Positions 59,522 through 64,000 of a DNA stretch of 64,000 bases are shown here, piece by piece. The position numbers and the translations under genes are program-made. The notes under the pieces were generated by a model, which was not told the DNA's origin, did no database searches, and worked only from the letters and a program-made list of their open reading frames with translations. Position 1 is the stretch's first letter; each line of letters opens with the position of its first letter. Source of the stretch: Ruminococcus flavefaciens (GTDB lineage: Bacteria; Bacillota; Clostridia; Oscillospirales; Ruminococcaceae); NCBI GenBank assembly GCA_023667045.1, contig JAMPAU010000001.1, forward strand, positions 633,903 through 697,902, in the 5' to 3' direction.

Positions 59522-60214
59522 TTACGGCACAGCAAAAATAACTTCCATGCTGTCCGGAATATATTTATTTATAGCTTCCTCAAACAAAGGGAAAACGTCG
59601 TCACGCCTGTTACCGAACATACCACAACCGAATGCTCCCAGTATAAGAATATCCGTGTTTTTCCCGACAGCAAGCATGATTATTTTTTCAATGCGTGTTT
59701 TCATGATATTGTTTATTTTCTTTTGCGGAAACATGAATTTAGCGAAAGTCCTGTTTACCGCCGGACTTGTTATGAAGTTGCACGATACCGGACTTTCCAG
59801 CATTTTTCCAGAATCGTCACGGATAACAGGGACATTTTCCGAATAAATCATAGTATCGGTATAGTCGGGCAGAACGTGAAGCCTGTTTCTTTTGTAGTAG
59901 TCTTTCTGTGTGCGTATCGTATAGTAGAGGAGCGTGGCACGGCACAGACTTTCTTCTTGTGCGTTACCGCCGAGAACATAACCGCCTCCGGCATACATGG
60001 CATTAGCAAAGTTAAGAGCGGTGACTTTTCCATGTCCGGCACGTGAAATAATCGCTTGTACAGTGGTTGACTTTTCGGTGTGTTCGGCAACGGAAAAATA
60101 CTTTTCACGCTGTACAGTTTTTCCGGAAAAGGAATTTACTGTTTCAGAAATCATGCTGAAATTTCCGTCTCTGAAAATGCGGTCGTTTTCAGATTTTATC
60201 TGCATATAATTCAT
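59522..60214 (-). CDS. TIGR02452-type poly(ADP-ribose) glycohydrolase-like protein
   Basis: 230 residues, microbial PARG macrodomain. ALNFANAMYAGGGYVLG and NAQEESLCRATLLYY hold the GGG and QEE motifs that hydrolyse ADP-ribose linkages, and LILGAFGCGMFGN is the conserved late loop. It removes ADP-ribose from targets, in stress response or in countering ADP-ribosylating toxins. Its start lies inside the end of traX-like gene (overlap 26 bases). Confidence 0.9.
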   Translation of the reverse strand: MNYMQIKSENDRIFRDGNFSMISETVNSFSGKTVQREKYFSVAEHTEKSTTVQAIISRAGHGKVTALNFANAMYAGGGYVLGGNAQEESLCRATLLYYTIRTQKDYYKRNRLHVLPDYTDTMIYSENVPVIRDDSGKMLESPVSCNFITSPAVNRTFAKFMFPQKKINNIMKTRIEKIIMLAVGKNTDILILGAFGCGMFGNRRDDVFPLFEEAINKYIPDSMEVIFAVP

Positions 60215-60881
60215 AATTTATCACTCCCAACAGCAGAAGATGTGCAGGATAGAATACATAAAATACCCATTTGGTGTATTTTCCTCCGCCCTTTTTGCCG
60301 TTGTAGAGGAGCAGAAGCGGTATCGGTACGAAAATGCCCAGACTGTACCAGTTTTTATACACAAAAATCTGCATAAATCTGAACACACCAGCGGTTATGC
60401 CGTATGTCAAGAGTTGGTTTTTGCGGTTTTGGCGTGTGACTTCAAAGACAAGCGTATATATAACCGCTTCCATGCCCCAGTCACAGAAATCCGCAAGACA
60501 GCAGATAATAAGCACTGTCGGTAAAATAAATTCTTTTCTGCCCTTGTTCACCACATGAACCGCAAGCAGACATAGAAAAAGCGTTGTAATCATGCTTTCT
60601 TCGTGCGTATTGAAACAGAACGCAAAAGCAAAATGAGATATTACCGCAAAAACTGCCATACGCTGAAAATATTTCTTTAAGTTTCTTGTATAATGATAAC
60701 CCTCAGAAATAAAGAAACACATAATAGGTGCGGTAGTACGTCCGATAAAACGCATACAGCAGTAAAGCACTGTGCCATCCGGAACGAAAAGATAAGCCAC
60801 ATGGTCAATAAACATTGCCATAACAGCGATATATTTCAAGTCAGAGGCAGTCAGACCAGATTTTATTTTTATATTATTCAT
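60189..60881 (-). CDS. TraX-family membrane protein
   Basis: 230 residues with about seven helices. SDLKYIAVMAMFIDHVAYLF, RFIGRTTAPIMCFFISEGYH and KWVFYVFYPAHLLLLGVIN are typical TraX segments; the family acetylates pilin in F plasmid but is widespread and mostly uncharacterised in Firmicutes. It overlaps its neighbours at both ends. No conjugation genes are nearby, so a transfer role is unlikely. Confidence 0.88.
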   Translation of the reverse strand: MNNIKIKSGLTASDLKYIAVMAMFIDHVAYLFVPDGTVLYCCMRFIGRTTAPIMCFFISEGYHYTRNLKKYFQRMAVFAVISHFAFAFCFNTHEESMITTLFLCLLAVHVVNKGRKEFILPTVLIICCLADFCDWGMEAVIYTLVFEVTRQNRKNQLLTYGITAGVFRFMQIFVYKNWYSLGIFVPIPLLLLYNGKKGGGKYTKWVFYVFYPAHLLLLGVINYELYADKI

Positions 60882-61066
60882 TTTTTTAGATAACTACCAA
60901 GTATTGCAGAAAGCACAGCCCCTGCAATTCCTAATATACAGATGATGACAAGTCCACCGCCAATAATTTTAACTGTTTCCGCTGTGATAAAACCCGCACC
61001 GAAAACAGGAACGCAACCGTTATTGTCATTGTTTCCGTTAAATCGGTTAGAACACGGCGGTAACAT
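60878..61066 (-). CDS. Small membrane protein before the TraX-like gene
   Basis: 62 residues: Asn/Gly-rich start and one hydrophobic helix (IIGGGLVIICILGIAGAVLS). GAAAGGTTGATG precedes ATG 61066; the stop overlaps the TraX-like start as ATGA. Coupling on the 3' side supports expression. No family is recognised. Confidence 0.55.
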   Translation of the reverse strand: MLPPCSNRFNGNNDNNGCVPVFGAGFITAETVKIIGGGLVIICILGIAGAVLSAILGSYLKK

Positions 61067-61083
61067 ATCATCAACCTTTCAGA

Positions 61084-61725
61084 TTATTCATTATTTTTCA
61101 GTGATATGTTTAAATTTTCATCAATTGCAAAATCAATGTATTTATCGTGGGAATCACAGTCAAGAATTAAAGTAGTCTCGTCCTCTGCTGTTGCTTTTAC
61201 AACACAATAAGTATATCCTTTTGGTGTTTCGCCGTAATAATATACAGTATCGGAATTTAAAATTTCAATTTCGGAGTTTTCGCTTTTGTATCTGCATGAA
61301 TCAACGGTTTTTATTTCCTTAATACAGCCGGTCTGTCCGTAAAATACGGGAGTTTTCCACATAATTAAAGCCTCATCGCCTTGAATGAATACAGATACCT
61401 GTGAATTGGAATTATCATATTCTTTAAGCAGACTATAATTATATTTGTTATCTGAAAGTTTCGGCTTTGCCTGTTCGGAGAGTTCTTTTTTCATAAGACA
61501 TAAATCGAATACATCAAGTTTTCCGTCTTCACAGAAATCAGCGTTTGACCAGTTTTTTATTTCAGTATCTGATGATAACAGCCATTTCTGAAACAACGCA
61601 ACATCAGATACGTTAAATACACCGTCGCCGTTTATATCTCCCTTTATTTCCTCCGCAACAGCCGTCAGCGAAACGCACGAGAACATCATAGCGATTGAAA
61701 TCAATACAACCGGAAGTTTTTTCAT
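61084..61725 (-). CDS. Secreted protein with N-terminal dockerin
   Basis: 213 residues. Signal peptide LPVVLISIAMMFSCVSLTAV with AVAEE site (about 25), followed at once by a dockerin: KGDINGDGVFNVSDVALFQK and DFCEDGKLDVFDLCLMKKEL, both with good calcium loops. The remaining 130 residues are a beta-rich domain with no enzyme motif. ATG 61725 is preceded by GAGGTG. An N-terminal dockerin is less common than the C-terminal arrangement. Confidence 0.85.
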   Translation of the reverse strand: MKKLPVVLISIAMMFSCVSLTAVAEEIKGDINGDGVFNVSDVALFQKWLLSSDTEIKNWSNADFCEDGKLDVFDLCLMKKELSEQAKPKLSDNKYNYSLLKEYDNSNSQVSVFIQGDEALIMWKTPVFYGQTGCIKEIKTVDSCRYKSENSEIEILNSDTVYYYGETPKGYTYCVVKATAEDETTLILDCDSHDKYIDFAIDENLNISLKNNE

Positions 61726-61738
61726 AAAACACCTCATA

Positions 61739-61768
61739 TTCCCTGCTCCGTATGACCGGAGCAGGGAA
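61739..61768 (-). repeat. Perfect 12-bp hairpin between aconitase and dockerin genes
   Basis: TTCCCTGCTCCG (61739-61750) pairs perfectly with CGGAGCAGGGAA (61757-61768). It ends 4 bases before the dockerin GAGGTG site, with no T-run on the - strand. Probably an mRNA processing, stabilising or translation-control structure, or a weak terminator. Confidence 0.7.
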
Positions 61769-61774
61769 TATATT

Positions 61775-63712
61775 TTACTTCATGGATTCTCTTGTGTAGT
61801 CGAGAAGACCGCCAGCAAGCATAATGTCCTTAGTACGTCCGGAGAGTTCGCAGAGTACAGGGATTTCCTTTCCGTTTGTCTTGTTGAGTACTGTAAGTTC
61901 TGTCTGTCCGTTTTCAACAGCCTTTCTTACGTCAGCTAAAACAAGTTCGTCGCCCTGATTAATGCTGTCATAGTCAGCCTCGTTCACGAAAGTAAGCGGA
62001 AGTATACCTGCATTGATGAGGTTAGCACGGTGAATACGTGCGAATGACTTAACCAGTACAGCCTTTACGCCGAGATAAAGCGGAGCAAGTGCAGCGTGTT
62101 CACGTGATGAGCCCTGTCCGTAGTTTGAACCGCCCACGATAATGCTCTTTCCGAGAGACTTTGCTCTTTCGGGGAAGCTCTCATCACATACGGCAAAGCA
62201 GTGCTGTGAGATTTTCGGAATATTTGAACGGAGCGGAAGAATCTTAGCACCGGCAGGCATAATGTGGTCTGTGGTGATGTTGTCGCCTACTTTGAGTGAA
62301 ACAGGTGCGTCGATAGTTTCAAGGAGAGGTGAAGTTTCCGGATAAGGCTTTATGTTTGGTCCTCTGAGGATTTCAACGCTGTCCATTTCCTCAGCCGGAG
62401 CAGGCGGAACAACCATATTGTCGTTGATTGTGAAGATTTCCGGTAATTTAAATTCCGGCATATCGCCTAATTCACGTGGGTCTGTAAGGTAGCCGGTGAG
62501 CGCAGAGACAGCAGCCATTTCGGGTGATACAAGATAAATCTGACCGTCCTTAGTTCCGGAACGTCCCTCAAAGTTTCTGTTGAAAGTACGGAGTGAAATG
62601 CCCTTTGAATTAGGTGACTGTCCCATACCAATACATGGACCGCAGGCACTTTCAAGGATTCTCGCACCAGCTTCAATGAGGTCTGATAATGCACCGTTCT
62701 GAGCAAGCATATTAAGAACCTGTTTAGAACCGGGAGCAATCGAAAGTGAAACATCGGGGTTAACTGTCTTGCCCTTTAAGATGTGTGCAACTTTCAGCAT
62801 ATCAAGCAGTGAGGAGTTTGTGCATGAACCTATACAAACCTGGTCTACTTTAAGTCTGCCGATTTCCTCAACGCTCTTTACATTGTCGGGAGAGTGCGGA
62901 CAAGCAGCCAGCGGTACAAGTTCACTGAGGTTAATTGTGAGTTCCTCATCATAAACAGCGTCATCATCAGCAGAAAGAGGTGTCCAAACTTCCTCACGGC
63001 ACTGTGCCTTTAAGAACTGTCTTGTTGTTTCGTCAGACGGGAAAATAGAAGTTGTAGCACCGAGTTCAGCACCCATGTTTGTGATTGTGGCACGTTCCGG
63101 AACTGACAGGGTTTTAACGCCCTCACCACAGTATTCAATAACCTTTCCTACACCGCCCTTTACAGAGAGACGACGGAGAACTTCTAAAATAACGTCCTTT
63201 GCGGCTACCCATGGGCGAAGTTTACCGGTAAGCTCTACCTTTACGACCTTAGGACAGGTGATATAGTAAGCACCGCCACCCATAGCTACAGCAACGTCAA
63301 GACCGCCAGCACCTATGGCAATCATGCCGATACCGCCACCTGTGGGAGTGTGACTGTCCGAACCAATGAGAGTTTTTCCGGGAATGCCGAATCTTTCAAG
63401 GTGTACTTGATGACAGATACCATTACCGGGACGTGAAAAATATATGCCGTGTTTCTTTGCAACGCTTCCGATAAATCTGTGGTCGTCGGCGTTTTCAAAA
63501 CCGTTCTGGAGTGTGTTGTGGTCGATATATGCAACTGAACGCTCAGTTTTTACACGTGGCACGCCGATAGCCTCAAATTCGAGGTAAGCCATAGTGCCAG
63601 TAGCGTCCTGAGTGAGAGTCTGGTCAATGCGTATTCCGATTTCCTGACCCTTGACGTATTCACCGTCAACAAGGTGTGCTTTAAGTATCTTTTCTGTAAG
63701 GGTTAAACCCAT
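61775..63712 (-). CDS. acnA: Aconitate hydratase
   Basis: 645 residues, the shorter AcnA/mitochondrial-type enzyme common in Clostridia. 4Fe-4S ligands in GSCTNSSLLDMLK and SACGPCIGMGQ, substrate segment DSHTPTGGGIGMIAIG, and the swivel-domain NYGQGSSREHAAL. Converts citrate to isocitrate, serving icd. ATG 63712 has GAAAGGAATG upstream; the longer frame to 63772 runs through the promoter. Symbol assigned on family, not on regulation. Confidence 0.94.
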   Translation of the reverse strand: MGLTLTEKILKAHLVDGEYVKGQEIGIRIDQTLTQDATGTMAYLEFEAIGVPRVKTERSVAYIDHNTLQNGFENADDHRFIGSVAKKHGIYFSRPGNGICHQVHLERFGIPGKTLIGSDSHTPTGGGIGMIAIGAGGLDVAVAMGGGAYYITCPKVVKVELTGKLRPWVAAKDVILEVLRRLSVKGGVGKVIEYCGEGVKTLSVPERATITNMGAELGATTSIFPSDETTRQFLKAQCREEVWTPLSADDDAVYDEELTINLSELVPLAACPHSPDNVKSVEEIGRLKVDQVCIGSCTNSSLLDMLKVAHILKGKTVNPDVSLSIAPGSKQVLNMLAQNGALSDLIEAGARILESACGPCIGMGQSPNSKGISLRTFNRNFEGRSGTKDGQIYLVSPEMAAVSALTGYLTDPRELGDMPEFKLPEIFTINDNMVVPPAPAEEMDSVEILRGPNIKPYPETSPLLETIDAPVSLKVGDNITTDHIMPAGAKILPLRSNIPKISQHCFAVCDESFPERAKSLGKSIIVGGSNYGQGSSREHAALAPLYLGVKAVLVKSFARIHRANLINAGILPLTFVNEADYDSINQGDELVLADVRKAVENGQTELTVLNKTNGKEIPVLCELSGRTKDIMLAGGLLDYTRESMK

Positions 63713-63743
63713 TTTAATCATTCCTTTCAGTATTACTGATTTT

Positions 63744-63772
63744 ATTGTACAACAAATTATGCACTTTGTCAA
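63744..63772 (-). promoter_or_regulatory. Promoter of the aconitase gene
   Basis: On the - strand TTGACA (complement 63767-63772), 17-nt spacer, TACAAT (complement 63744-63749). Predicted leader about 25 nt. Confidence 0.8.
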
Positions 63773-63793
63773 GATTTAAACAAACTAAAATAA

Positions 63794-63820
63794 AAAAAAG
63801 AGATTACACACGGTAACCTC
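63794..63820 (-). terminator. Strong terminator upstream of the aconitase promoter
   Basis: On the - strand GAGGTTAC pairs with GTAATCTC around CGTGT, followed by TTTTTTTTT. It ends transcripts from the 63838-63866 promoter and from the gene cut by the window edge. Confidence 0.75.
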
Positions 63821-63837
63821 CTTGTTTGTCTGTAAGT

Positions 63838-63866
63838 ATTATATCATATATTTTCTGATTTGTCAA
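63838..63866 (-). promoter_or_regulatory. Perfect consensus promoter directly before a terminator
   Basis: On the - strand TTGACA (complement 63861-63866), 17-nt spacer, TATAAT (complement 63838-63843). Transcription would start near 63831 and meet the terminator about 35-40 nt later. The -35 lies inside the 3' end of the partial gene. Confidence 0.75.
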
Positions 63867-64000
63867 GACTTTCCGCACGATGTTTTTCTTCAAGTTTTTT
63901 TTTCAACCGCAACTGCCTTTCACGGAAAACAAAAAACCGAAGTACAAGAATATTCACAATCACGGGAACGGCATATATATTTATACTGATTAATATTCCG
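63844..64000 (-). CDS. 3' end of a membrane protein gene cut by the window
   Basis: 51 codons in the window: a hydrophobic helix (IYAVPVIVNILVLRFFVF) then a basic/acidic helical tail (RLKKKLEEKHRAESLDK), stop at 63844-63846. The start lies beyond the window. No family can be assigned. Confidence 0.5.
   Translation of the reverse strand, partial: GILISINIYAVPVIVNILVLRFFVFRERQLRLKKKLEEKHRAESLDKSENI

Overview
The window looks like the chromosome of a strictly anaerobic, low-GC gut or rumen bacterium of the Ruminococcus / Oscillospiraceae type. This is an inference. It rests on two secreted dockerin-repeat proteins, class III ribonucleotide reductase, formate-tetrahydrofolate ligase, a clostripain-family peptidase, Firmicutes-type AGGAGG ribosome binding sites, many TTGACA-17-TATAAT promoters, and a partial TCA set joined to a soluble fumarate reductase. 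The sequence alone does not prove the species.

Layout. (1) Positions 1-7446 hold an apparently complete inovirus-like (filamentous phage) element. It has an XRE repressor with a divergent promoter and three operators, a candidate ssDNA-binding protein, a 57-aa major coat candidate followed by a terminator, a long adsorption-protein candidate, several tiny membrane proteins, a Zot/pI-type ATPase, a rolling-circle Rep with a pC194-like nick site, and several long hairpins. A direct repeat of at least 55 bp bounds it. The left copy carries the 3' end of the last phage gene, so another copy probably lies just outside the window. (2) 7.4-12.4 kb on the + strand: plsY, recD2 and an MreB paralogue. 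(3) 12.4-18.8 kb on the - strand: fhs-tsaE-tsaB-rpiB-upp-mrp-eno. (4) 19-31 kb: sodium symporter, an amber-interrupted gene, clostripain peptidase, a two-component system facing an ABC export pair, a dockerin protein, mtnN, then 6S RNA. (5) 31.6-34.4 kb: small accessory genes, including a probable phase-variable membrane protein with a (TATT)6 tract. (6) 34.4-43.8 kb: nrdDG, a SGNH-like protein, a zinc-ribbon protein, three tandem PIN/NYN-like proteins, pyrE and accessory genes. (7) 43.9-55.5 kb on the - strand: fumC-hdrB-hdrC-hdrA-flxD-flxC-flxB-flxA-frdB-frdA followed by an AspT-family carrier. (8) 55.9-64 kb: a YqiA-like hydrolase, rex, icd, small genes, a PARG-like protein, TraX, a second dockerin protein and aconitase.

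How the genes fit together. The most striking block is 43.9-55.5 kb. It encodes fumarase, a complete HdrABC, a complete FlxABCD-type NAD(P)H module and a fumarate reductase with no membrane anchor, almost all with overlapping or near-abutting genes behind one recognisable promoter. It reads like a soluble, possibly electron-bifurcating NADH:fumarate reductase that would couple succinate formation to ferredoxin reduction, with a possible succinate exporter (AspT/SucE1 family) at the end. The NADH sensor Rex, isocitrate dehydrogenase and aconitase lie within the next 9 kb.
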